DNA of 46,403 nucleotides, from positions 1 through 46,403 of the forward strand of contig JABUST010000112.1 of NCBI GenBank assembly GCA_021442595.1, written 5' to 3'. The DNA comes from Lachnospiraceae bacterium (GTDB lineage Bacteria; Bacillota; Clostridia; Lachnospirales; Bianqueaceae). The position numbers were made by a program, and so were the translations under genes. Every line of letters begins with the position of its first letter. The first letter of the stretch is position 1. A model generated the notes under the pieces. The model was not told where the DNA came from. It saw nothing but the letters and a program-made list of their open reading frames with translations, and did no database searches. Of the stretch, positions 1 to 7,865 are shown piece by piece.

Positions 1-1
1 A

Positions 2-3000
2 GTATCCCTGCAGGAGATGACAGAAGATGGAAAGACCACTCCGGTCACCAAAGTTCCCTCTCCGGCTTTTGCCTTTGTATCAGTTCCTGCACAGACAACT
101 GTACCGGCAGATGTACCTCCCGCTCCGGAGATGCCCGCTTTCGGACTCCCGGACCCGGAACCTGCCCGCCGGGATACGGCGAGGACAGAGCCCCTTCCCA
201 AAGAGGAAGATGGGGAAGAAGAAACCGTCCCCGGCAGTACCGGGCGAAATCAGGTGCTCTGCGGCAAGCCTATCAACACTAAAGACGAGATTTCTCTGGA
301 GATGTGCGATGTGGAGCGCCGGGGCGTCGCAGTGAGAGGATTGGTCTCCTCCGTAAGCATCCGGGAGATCCGGGAAGGCAAGGGCCTTCTGAGCATGCGC
401 CTGACGGACTATGTCTCCACGGTGAACGTGAAGGCCTTCGTGGTCATGAAGACCTACCGGGAGCGCATGGAGACCAGGCTGGTGAAGGGCGCCACAGTGC
501 TGGTCAAGGGAAATCTGCAGATGGATACCTATCTCCAGGATCTGGTGCTGACTGCCTCCTCCATCACCCTCTGCGGAGAACCTCTCCACATCGACGAGGA
601 GAAGAAGGCGGCAGCCGAGGCCATGATATTGGGAAGACCCTTCACCGGCGACAGAATGACCATCGCCTCCGTGCTGAGCGGAAAATTCTCCGGCAGGGGC
701 ATCCTGCAGGGAGATATTCTGAAAACGGAAGAGAAGGAGCTGCGCAACGAGCGCACCTTGGTGACCATCGACATCACGGATTACACGGACTCCATTTCCG
801 TCAAAGCCTACTTCGATAATGACGAACTGGACAAGAAGGGCGGCATGCTGAAGAAGGGCAAGCAGATCAAGGTTCTGGGAATTATCCGCTATGAAGACGA
901 GTACGCCCACGAATATCAGATTACGGCGGACGCCATCGCCCCTGCTTCCGATAAGATCCGGAAGGAGAGGATCGACGGCTGTGAGAAAAAGAGAGTAGAG
1001 CTCCATGCCCACACCAAGATCTCCGAGATGGATGCGGTCACCGCGCCCAAGGAGCTGGTGGGACAGGCCATCAAATGGGGTCATCCGGCCATAGCCATCA
1101 CGGACCACGGCGTGGTCCAGGGATTCCCGGAGGCCATGGATGCCTCCCGAAAGGCGGATATCAAGGTCATCTACGGGGTGGAAGCCTATCTGGTGGATGA
1201 CACCCGCAAGGCGGTATATAAAGAAAAGAGTCAGAGTTTCCAAAGCCGCTTTGCGGTGTTTGACATAGAAACCACCGGCTTCGATAAGGACCGGGAGAAC
1301 ATCCTGGAGATCGGAGCCGTCATGGTGGAAAACGGTGAGATCGTGGACCGCTTCAGCCATTTCATCGATCCCCTTCGTCCCATTCCTCCTCGAATTACAG
1401 AGCTCACCTCCATCACCGATGAGGATGTGAAGGGACAGGGCACCATCGAGGTGGTGCTGCCCCTGTTTCTGAACTGGGTGGGAGATGCAGCCCTGGTGGC
1501 CCACAATGCAGCCTTTGATACGGGCTTCATCGCCAACAAAGCTGCCAAACTGGGGATGGATGCCCCGGATAACACCATTGTGGATACTCTGGAGCTGGCC
1601 AGAGGTCTGTACGACCTTCGAAAATATACCCTGGATTCTGTAGCAAAGCATCTGAACGTGTCTCTGGAGAATCATCACAGAGCCGTGGACGATGCGGAAG
1701 CCACCGCCGGCATTTTCATTAAGATGCTGGAACAGATGAGGGCAGAAGGCATCACAGATGTGGACCATGTGAACGACTATATTCACGAACACACAGATGT
1801 GAAAAAGCTTCGGTCCCACCATGCCATCATTCTGGTTAAGAACAAGGCGGGTCTGAGAAACCTGTACGAGCTGGTCTCGCTGTCCCATCTGAACTATTTC
1901 TACCGTCAGCCCCGGATCCCCAAGACCGAGGTGCAGCGTCTGCGGGAGGGACTGATCCTTGGCAGCGCCTGCAGCGCAGGAGAGCTCTTTGAGGCCGTGC
2001 TGGAAAACGACGGTGAGGACGAGATCCGCCGTCTGGCAGAATTCTACGACTATCTGGAGATCCAGCCCATCGGCAACAACCGCTATCTTCTGGACGATGA
2101 AGACCACCCGGCTGTGAAGAACGAGGAGGACCTGAGAGATCTGAACCGCCGTATCTATGCCCTGGGGCAGAAGTACGGCAAGCCCGTGTGCGCCACGGGA
2201 GATGTGCACTTCAAGGAGCCGGAGGATCAGATCTTCCGGGAGATTCTTCTGAGCGCCAAAGACATGGACGAACCTCAGCCCCCTCTGTATTTCCATACCA
2301 CAGAGGAGATGCTGGAGGAGTTCGCCTATCTGGGTGAAGAGGCCGCCGAGGAGGTGGTCATCACCAATACCAACCGCATTGCCGACATGGTGGAGAAGGT
2401 CCTGCCTATTCCGGACGGACAGTTCTCCCCTGTCATTGAAGGGGCCGAGGAAGAGCTGAAGCAGGTGTGCTATGACAAAGCTCACTCCATGTACGGCGAT
2501 CCCCTGCCTCCCATCGTGCAGGAGCGTCTGGACCACGAGCTGGATTGTATCATCCGCAACGGGTTCTCTACCCTGTACATCCTGGCCAGAAGGCTGGTGC
2601 TGCACTCTGTAGGTGACGGCTATTATGTGGGTTCCCGGGGATCCGTAGGATCCTCCCTGGCAGCCACCATGTCCGGCATCACGGAGATCAACCCCCTGAA
2701 GGCCCACTATTACTGCAAAAAGTGTCAGTTCTCCGACTTCGATCCTCCGGAGTCCAGGAACGTAGCCGGCATGTCCGGCTTTGACCTTCCGGATCGGGCC
2801 TGCCCCCGGTGCGGTACCCCCCTGACCCGGGACGGTCAGGAGATCCCCTTCGAGGTATTCCTGGGCTTTGACGGTGACAAAGAGCCCGATATCGACCTGA
2901 ACTTCTCCGGTGAATACCAGCCCAGAGCCCATGCCTACGTGGAAGAGATGTTCGGCTCCGACCATGTTTTCCGGGCCGGAACCATGGGAGGTCTGGCGGA

Positions 3001-4318
3001 GAAGACAGCCTACGGTATGATCCGTCATTATCTGGAAGAGAAGGGAAAGACCTTGTCCAACGCCCAGATCAATTACCTGATCAGCGGCTGTCTGGATGTA
3101 AAGCGTACCACGGGTCAGCATCCCGGGGGACAGATCATCGTTCCCAAGGGTTATTCCGTCTATGACTTTACGCCGGTGCAGCATCCGGCTAACGACATGA
3201 CCACCTCCATCGTCACCACCCATTACGATTATGACCAGCTCCACGGAAGACTGCTGAAGTTGGACATTCTGGGGCATGACGATCCCACCATGATCCGTAT
3301 GTTGGAGGACACCACTCAGACGGTGGCTGCGGATGTTCCTCTGAACGATCCGGACGTCATGGAGCTGTTCCTGAGCACCAAGTCTCTGGGAGTCACTCCG
3401 GAGCAGATCGATTCCCCGGTGGGCACCTTCGGCATCTCCGAATTCGGTACCCATTTCGTCCGGCAGATGCTGGTGGAAACGAAGCCCAAAAGCTTTTCCG
3501 ACCTGTGCCGTATCTCCGGTCTGTCCCACGGAACGGATGTATGGAACAACAATGCCCATGATATCGTCAATAACGGTATCGCACCCATCTCTGCCTGCAT
3601 CTGTACCCGTGAGGATATCATGATCGACCTGATCCATCTGGGGATGGATAAGCTGGAATCCTTCAAGATCATGGAGAAGGTGCGTAAGGGAAAGAAGTCC
3701 GGAGGACTGTCTCCCACCGATATCGAGCACATGGTGGCCCATGGCATCGAGCCCTGGTATCTGGAATCCTGTAAAAAGATCCAGTATCTGTTCCCCAAAG
3801 GACATGCCGCAGCTTATGTGACCATGTCTCTGAGGATCGCCTACTACAAGGTCCACTATAAGGAGTACTACTATGCTGCCTTCTTCACCATCCGGGCTGA
3901 CAGCTTCGATTATGAGAAGATGGCCACCGGTGAAGCCAATGCCCGAAAGGCAAAGGAAGCCATCGAGGCCAAGGGCAGAGAGGAGACCACTGCCAAGGAC
4001 AAGGAGATCCACACCCTGCTGGAGCTGGTGGTGGAATTCTATGCCCGGGGCTGCCGGTTCCTGCCCATGGATCTTCAGCGCAGCGACTCCCACAAATTCC
4101 AGGTCATCGACGGACAGCTGCTGCCGCCCTTCGATACCATCAGCGGTATGGGACAGACCGCTGCCCAGTCCATTGTGGATGCCCGCAATGAGGCTCCCTT
4201 CGGAACCATCGCGGATTTTCTGGAGAGGACCAGAGTCAGCCGTACTTTGGCTGACACCATGAAGGGGCTGGGAATCATGGGTGATATGCCCGAAACAGAT
4301 CAGATGTCACTGTTCTGA
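2..4318 (+). CDS. polC: DNA polymerase III PolC-type alpha subunit (5' end outside window)
   Basis: Replicative DNA polymerase of low-GC Gram-positives, with built-in 3'-5' proofreading. The frame is open to the left edge (V-S-L-Q-E precede the first ATG at 17), so the true start is probably upstream; the visible part is about 1433 residues. Counting from ATG 17, there are two OB-fold-like segments (about 100-190 and 225-315), then a PHP domain starting near 327 (ELHAHT). The PHP domain is split by a DnaQ-type exonuclease with FDIETTG near 414, HNAAFD near 495 and HRAVDDAEA near 554. The polymerase core has GSRGSVGSS near 872, a four-Cys zinc site (YCKKC near 898, CPRC near 927) and catalytic aspartates in PDIDLNFSG near 957. 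The protein ends in QMSLF, a good beta-clamp binding motif. Identity is certain; only the N-terminus is unknown. Confidence 0.97.
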   Translation, partial: VSLQEMTEDGKTTPVTKVPSPAFAFVSVPAQTTVPADVPPAPEMPAFGLPDPEPARRDTARTEPLPKEEDGEEETVPGSTGRNQVLCGKPINTKDEISLEMCDVERRGVAVRGLVSSVSIREIREGKGLLSMRLTDYVSTVNVKAFVVMKTYRERMETRLVKGATVLVKGNLQMDTYLQDLVLTASSITLCGEPLHIDEEKKAAAEAMILGRPFTGDRMTIASVLSGKFSGRGILQGDILKTEEKELRNERTLVTIDITDYTDSISVKAYFDNDELDKKGGMLKKGKQIKVLGIIRYEDEYAHEYQITADAIAPASDKIRKERIDGCEKKRVELHAHTKISEMDAVTAPKELVGQAIKWGHPAIAITDHGVVQGFPEAMDASRKADIKVIYGVEAYLVDDTRKAVYKEKSQSFQSRFAVFDIETTGFDKDRENILEIGAVMVENGEIVDRFSHFIDPLRPIPPRITELTSITDEDVKGQGTIEVVLPLFLNWVGDAALVAHNAAFDTGFIANKAAKLGMDAPDNTIVDTLELARGLYDLRKYTLDSVAKHLNVSLENHHRAVDDAEATAGIFIKMLEQMRAEGITDVDHVNDYIHEHTDVKKLRSHHAIILVKNKAGLRNLYELVSLSHLNYFYRQPRIPKTEVQRLREGLILGSACSAGELFEAVLENDGEDEIRRLAEFYDYLEIQPIGNNRYLLDDEDHPAVKNEEDLRDLNRRIYALGQKYGKPVCATGDVHFKEPEDQIFREILLSAKDMDEPQPPLYFHTTEEMLEEFAYLGEEAAEEVVITNTNRIADMVEKVLPIPDGQFSPVIEGAEEELKQVCYDKAHSMYGDPLPPIVQERLDHELDCIIRNGFSTLYILARRLVLHSVGDGYYVGSRGSVGSSLAATMSGITEINPLKAHYYCKKCQFSDFDPPESRNVAGMSGFDLPDRACPRCGTPLTRDGQEIPFEVFLGFDGDKEPDIDLNFSGEYQPRAHAYVEEMFGSDHVFRAGTMGGLAEKTAYGMIRHYLEEKGKTLSNAQINYLISGCLDVKRTTGQHPGGQIIVPKGYSVYDFTPVQHPANDMTTSIVTTHYDYDQLHGRLLKLDILGHDDPTMIRMLEDTTQTVAADVPLNDPDVMELFLSTKSLGVTPEQIDSPVGTFGISEFGTHFVRQMLVETKPKSFSDLCRISGLSHGTDVWNNNAHDIVNNGIAPISACICTREDIMIDLIHLGMDKLESFKIMEKVRKGKKSGGLSPTDIEHMVAHGIEPWYLESCKKIQYLFPKGHAAAYVTMSLRIAYYKVHYKEYYYAAFFTIRADSFDYEKMATGEANARKAKEAIEAKGREETTAKDKEIHTLLELVVEFYARGCRFLPMDLQRSDSHKFQVIDGQLLPPFDTISGMGQTAAQSIVDARNEAPFGTIADFLERTRVSRTLADTMKGLGIMGDMPETDQMSLF

Positions 4319-4340
4319 TCTATCCATATAAGGAGTTCGT

Positions 4341-5522
4341 ATGAACCAATCCTATCAGATCATTGTCAACTTTGTAGCCATCGCAGGCATGCTGCTGGTT
4401 CTGGCGGCAACCCTGCAGAATGGTCTGCTTCCGCCGAATACCAGAAGGCGCTTCATGTATCTGGTGCTGGTGGAATTTGTGGATCTTCTGTGTTATAACG
4501 CAGAACTCTACTTTTCCGCCCTGGACCACCTGACACTGTGGCGCGTGATGTTCTCGGCTGTGGGCTACTCCATCAGGCCCCTGGCGGTAGCCCAGACCAT
4601 GCTCATTGTGACAGAAGGGAGAATGCACAAGTTCGCCTTGATTGCCACAGATATTCTGCTGACGGTCAACGTGGCAGTAGCCTTCAGCGCCTTCTTCACA
4701 GACGTGGCCTACTATTATGTTGCGCCGAATACCTTTTGCAGAGGACCTCTGGGACTGCTTCCCTACGGCGTCGCTGTGATCCTGATAGCCATGGTATTCG
4801 CCCACGCTCTTAAAGACTTCAGAGAAGAGAAGGAGGAGATACTTATGGTCCTCCTGGCCATTCTGATGAGCCTGGGAGGAATGATCATCGAAAGCATATC
4901 CGAATATCCCGGCGGCTCCCGTCCCGCCTTTGCCCTTGGCTTTGTCTTTATCTACCTGCACTGTCAGGTGAAGGAAGAGAAAAAGCATCTGAAAAAACTG
5001 AACAGAAAGGTTCGCATCGACCCCCTTACGGGGGTGCTGAACCGCGGCGCCTACATGGATGACATGGAGGAGCTGACCAAAGAAAAGGATTCCTCCATAG
5101 GTGTCATCTACTGTGATGTAAACGGCTTGAAGACAGCCAACGATACCATCGGCCATGCTGCCGGCGACCTGCTGCTGAAGAAAGCGGTGAGGGTGCTGAA
5201 CAGTCACGCTCCCGGGGATTACGTCCGAATCTACCGACTGGGAGGAGATGAGTTCGTGGCCGTCTGCACACATATCGGGGAGAACGAGTTCTACGTCCAC
5301 ATTGACCAGCTGAAGGAAGAATTGAAAAACGACTGGGTCTTCTGCTGCGGCGGCGCATGGTTTGCCTCTCTGGAAGATGTTGACAAGGCCACCCGCATTG
5401 CGGAAAAATCCATGTACCGGAATAAGGCGGACTACTACCGGGCTCATCCGGAACAGGACCGAAGACTGCAACGGCAGGCAAAAGAAGCCGCGGAGGCGGA
5501 AAACATCTCTTTCAAAGACTGA
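4341..5522 (+). CDS. Membrane-bound GGDEF domain protein, probable diguanylate cyclase
   Basis: Probable cyclic-di-GMP synthase at the membrane. The first ~210 residues form six or seven hydrophobic segments, an uncharacterised multi-pass sensor module. The C-terminal ~170 residues are a GGDEF domain: DPLTGVLNR near 229, the DxNGLK substrate-binding stretch, and an intact GGDEF signature near residue 301, so activity is plausible. The inhibitory RxxD site, expected six to nine residues before GGDEF, is not present (GDYV sits there), so product feedback may be absent. AAGGAG at 4330-4335 supports the ATG at 4341. The gene is 22 bp after polC with no terminator between, so it may be read through from polC. 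What the sensor detects is unknown. Confidence 0.9.
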   Translation: MNQSYQIIVNFVAIAGMLLVLAATLQNGLLPPNTRRRFMYLVLVEFVDLLCYNAELYFSALDHLTLWRVMFSAVGYSIRPLAVAQTMLIVTEGRMHKFALIATDILLTVNVAVAFSAFFTDVAYYYVAPNTFCRGPLGLLPYGVAVILIAMVFAHALKDFREEKEEILMVLLAILMSLGGMIIESISEYPGGSRPAFALGFVFIYLHCQVKEEKKHLKKLNRKVRIDPLTGVLNRGAYMDDMEELTKEKDSSIGVIYCDVNGLKTANDTIGHAAGDLLLKKAVRVLNSHAPGDYVRIYRLGGDEFVAVCTHIGENEFYVHIDQLKEELKNDWVFCCGGAWFASLEDVDKATRIAEKSMYRNKADYYRAHPEQDRRLQRQAKEAAEAENISFKD

Positions 5523-5550
5523 AATCTCTGCATTCCTGCAGTAAAAAAAC

Positions 5551-5579
5551 TTGCATTTTGTGTGTTAAGAGAGTAGAAT
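5551..5579 (+). promoter_or_regulatory. Sigma-A promoter of the rimP-nusA-infB operon
   Basis: A -35 element TTGCAT (5551-5556) and a -10 element TAGAAT (5574-5579) are separated by exactly 17 bp. Transcription would start near 5586, just before the hairpin at 5598-5629 and about 70 nt before the rimP start. Confidence 0.7.
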
Positions 5580-5597
5580 ATTACAGAATATGGTAAT

Positions 5598-5629
5598 CAG
5601 AAGAGTGAGCTTGGCGGCTCACTCTTCTG
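5598..5629 (+). promoter_or_regulatory. Perfect 13-bp hairpin in the rimP leader
   Basis: The arms 5598-5610 and 5617-5629 are perfect reverse complements (core AGAAGAGTGAGC / GCTCACTCTTCT) around a six-base loop. There is no T-run after it, so it is not a standard intrinsic terminator. It lies in the short leader between the promoter and rimP. I recall similar hairpins in front of rimP in other Firmicutes but cannot confirm it here. It may stabilise the long operon mRNA or act as a protein-binding control site. Confidence 0.6.
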
Positions 5630-5657
5630 CGTGTTATGAAAAGATTGGGAGGAAAGA

Positions 5658-6131
5658 GTGAAGAAGCAGGAGCTAATTGACTGCGTAGAGGCCATCGCCC
5701 GGCAGCTGGCGGAGCAGATGTCCTACGAAGTGTACGACGTGGATTACGAGAAGGAAGGTCCCAACTGGTATCTGAGAGTCTTCATGGATAAAGAAGGCGG
5801 CTTCTCCATCAACGACTGTGTGGACTTTTCCCACGCATTGGAAGCAAAGCTGGAGGAGAACGATCCCATCGAGACCCCCTACATTCTGGAGGTCAGCTCT
5901 CCCGGTCTGGACCGGATCCTGAAGAAGGATAAGGATTTCATGAAAAATCTGGGCAAGCAGGCGGACATTAAGCTGTACCAGCCCAGGGAAGGCCTGGGAC
6001 GCAGCTTTCAGGCAGAGCTTACGGACTACGATGCTTCCCGGCAGATGGTCACTCTGACCCTGGAGGACGGAAACCGTCTCGAACTCAGCAGAAAAGAAAT
6101 ATCCGGCATTCGTCTGGCTGTCATCTTTTGA
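5658..6131 (+). CDS. rimP: Ribosome maturation factor RimP
   Basis: Cytoplasmic factor for maturation of the 30S subunit. The 157-residue length is normal. The YEVYDVDYEKEG and LRVFMDKEGG stretches are typical of the N-terminal alpha/beta domain; ILEVSSPGLDR at about residues 75-85 is the family hallmark before the C-terminal SH3-like domain. It starts at GTG 5658 behind GGGAGGAAA (5648-5656). It is the first gene of the translation operon and ends 38 bp before nusA. Confidence 0.95.
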   Translation: MKKQELIDCVEAIARQLAEQMSYEVYDVDYEKEGPNWYLRVFMDKEGGFSINDCVDFSHALEAKLEENDPIETPYILEVSSPGLDRILKKDKDFMKNLGKQADIKLYQPREGLGRSFQAELTDYDASRQMVTLTLEDGNRLELSRKEISGIRLAVIF

Positions 6132-6169
6132 CCCGGCGCCGAAGGAAATACAGGAGGAAACAGGAAAAA

Positions 6170-7270
6170 ATGAACGAATTGATCCAGGCACTGGAACTGG
6201 TGCAGAAACAGACAGGAATCGAAAAGGAAGTGATCTTTGAGGCCATCGAGTCTTCCATGCTCACCGCATGCAAGAAGAATTTCGGCACTTCAGACAACAT
6301 CACCGTCACCATGGACCGTACCACCGGAGACATCCATGTGGTAGCCCAGAAGACCGTGGTAGCGGAGGTCATGGATCCCGCCATCGAGATCTCTCTCATT
6401 GACGCAGTCCGCATTGACTCTGCCTATCAGCTGGACGATGTCTGCCAGGTGGAAGTGACCCCCAAGAATTTCGGACGCATTGCAGCTCAGAACGCCAAGC
6501 AGATTGTCATCCAGAAGATCCATGAGGCAGAGAGGGGCATCCTGTACAACGAGTATAAGAGCAAGGAAAGAGAGATGGTCTCCGGTCTGATCCAGCGCAA
6601 GGAGCGGGGAAATGTTTATCTGAATCTGGATGATAAGCTTGAAGCCGTTCTGGCACCCAAGGAGCAGATCCAGGGAGAAGAGTATCCCATGAACCGCCGA
6701 CTGAAGGTGTATGTGCTGGAGGTCAGAGAGACTCCCAGAAATACGGTGGTCTATGTGTCCCGCACCCATCCGGAGTTCATCAAGCGCCTCTTTGAGCAGG
6801 AGGTCCCCGAGATCCATGACGGTATCGTGACCATCAAGTCTATCGCCCGGGAGGCCGGCAGCCGCAGCAAGGTGGCTGTGTACAGCAGAGACCCCATGGT
6901 GGATCCTCTGGGCTCCTGCGTAGGTCCCAACGGAAACCGTGTCAACACCATCGTGAAGGAGCTGGGCGGCGAGAAGATGGATATCGTGGTGTGGAGAGAT
7001 GAGCCTGCCAAGTTTATCCAGGAAGCCCTGAACCCTGCAGAAGTAGTTCGGGTAGATGTAGACAAGGAAGGCATGACCGCCACCGTCATCGTGCCGGATC
7101 ATCAGCTGTCTCTGGCCATCGGCAAGGAAGGCCAGAATGCCCGTCTGGCAGCCCGTCTCACCGGGTACAAGATCGATATCAAGTCTGAGACTCAGGCTTC
7201 TCAGGAAGATGATGACGACGAGTTCGAGTTTGAGTTTGAGTTCGAGGACGACGAAGAGACTGAGGAGTAA
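6170..7270 (+). CDS. nusA: Transcription termination/antitermination factor NusA
   Basis: RNA polymerase-associated elongation factor affecting pausing, termination and antitermination. The ATG at 6170 gives a 366-residue protein starting MNELIQALELVQKQTG, the usual NusA N-terminus, with AGGAGG at 6152-6157; an upstream in-frame TTG at 6128 lies inside rimP and lacks support. The order is an N-terminal RNAP-binding domain, an S1 domain (about 130-200), and KH1/KH2 with DPLGSCVGPNGNRV and LAIGKEGQNARLAARLTG. The acidic Asp/Glu/Phe tail (EFEFEFEFEDDEETEE) replaces the C-terminal repeats of proteobacterial NusA, as expected in Firmicutes. Confidence 0.96.
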   Translation: MNELIQALELVQKQTGIEKEVIFEAIESSMLTACKKNFGTSDNITVTMDRTTGDIHVVAQKTVVAEVMDPAIEISLIDAVRIDSAYQLDDVCQVEVTPKNFGRIAAQNAKQIVIQKIHEAERGILYNEYKSKEREMVSGLIQRKERGNVYLNLDDKLEAVLAPKEQIQGEEYPMNRRLKVYVLEVRETPRNTVVYVSRTHPEFIKRLFEQEVPEIHDGIVTIKSIAREAGSRSKVAVYSRDPMVDPLGSCVGPNGNRVNTIVKELGGEKMDIVVWRDEPAKFIQEALNPAEVVRVDVDKEGMTATVIVPDHQLSLAIGKEGQNARLAARLTGYKIDIKSETQASQEDDDDEFEFEFEFEDDEETEE

Positions 7271-7276
7271 TCCTTC

Positions 7277-7546
7277 ATGAAAACAAGAAAAACGCCTATG
7301 CGAAAATGCACAGGGTGTCAGCAGGTCAGGGAAAAGAGAGACCTGATCCGGGTAGTGCGTTCTCCTCAGGGAGATGTGTCCCTGGACAGGAGCGGAAAGG
7401 TGGCAGGCCGGGGAGCCTACCTCTGTGACGACCCTGCCTGTCTGGAGAAGGCCATCAAAACCAAAGCCCTGGCAAGGGCCCTGGAAGCTGACATTGCCCC
7501 TGAGCTTTACGATATCCTCAGGAAGGAGATGGCAGCACATGAGTGA
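7277..7546 (+). CDS. rnpM: YlxR family RNase P modulator RnpM
   Basis: Small basic RNA-binding protein (89 residues, DUF448/YlxR). The signature RKCTGCQ near residue 10, followed by RVVRSP and GRGAYLC, is diagnostic. B. subtilis YlxR was reported to bind RNase P RNA and modulate its activity (RnpM); that role is taken from the family. It lies 6 bp after nusA and its stop overlaps the start of the next gene, so the genes are translationally coupled. Confidence 0.92.
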   Translation: MKTRKTPMRKCTGCQQVREKRDLIRVVRSPQGDVSLDRSGKVAGRGAYLCDDPACLEKAIKTKALARALEADIAPELYDILRKEMAAHE

Positions 7547-7865
7547 AAAGAGAGATCCTTTTCTTCAGCTTCTGGGCATCTGCCGGATCTCTTCCCATGT
7601 GGAAGCCGGTGAGGAGCGCTGTGAGAGCGCTGTGAAATCGGGCAAGGCGTGCCTTGTGATCCTTTCGGAAGATGCTTCGGCCAATACCCGCAAGAAATTT
7701 CACGATAAATGTTCGTTCTATCAGATCCCGATCCTGGATGTACCTTATGGTAAGGAACAGCTGGGAATGGCCATGGGGATGTCCCAGCGGTCCTGCCTGG
7801 CCGTTACCGACCGGGGGCTGACGGAGAAAATGCAGAAGATCATCGCAATGATGGGAGATAAGTAA
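7539..7865 (+). CDS. ylxQ: YlxQ-like L7Ae/L30e/S12e family RNA-binding protein
   Basis: Small putative ribosome-associated protein with the L7Ae/L30e fold that recognises kink-turn RNA. The ATG at 7539 overlaps the rnpM stop (ATGAGTGA) and follows AAGGAG, giving 108 residues; an open frame further upstream lies inside rnpM and is rejected. The stretches GKACLVILSEDASANTRKKF and SFYQIPILDVPYGKEQLGMA match the family pattern. Its precise role is not established. Its stop codon directly abuts the infB start. Confidence 0.88.
   Translation: MSEKRDPFLQLLGICRISSHVEAGEERCESAVKSGKACLVILSEDASANTRKKFHDKCSFYQIPILDVPYGKEQLGMAMGMSQRSCLAVTDRGLTEKMQKIIAMMGDK

Noticed and set aside
80-4093. A 1337-codon open frame on the minus strand opposite polC, and similar long antisense frames opposite other genes
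   Set aside because: They mirror the strong codon bias of GC-rich plus-strand genes, lack ribosome binding sites and show no recognisable domains.
6128-6169. Upstream in-frame TTG start for nusA
   Set aside because: It overlaps the rimP stop and encodes a basic stretch not seen in NusA; ATG 6170 gives the family N-terminus.
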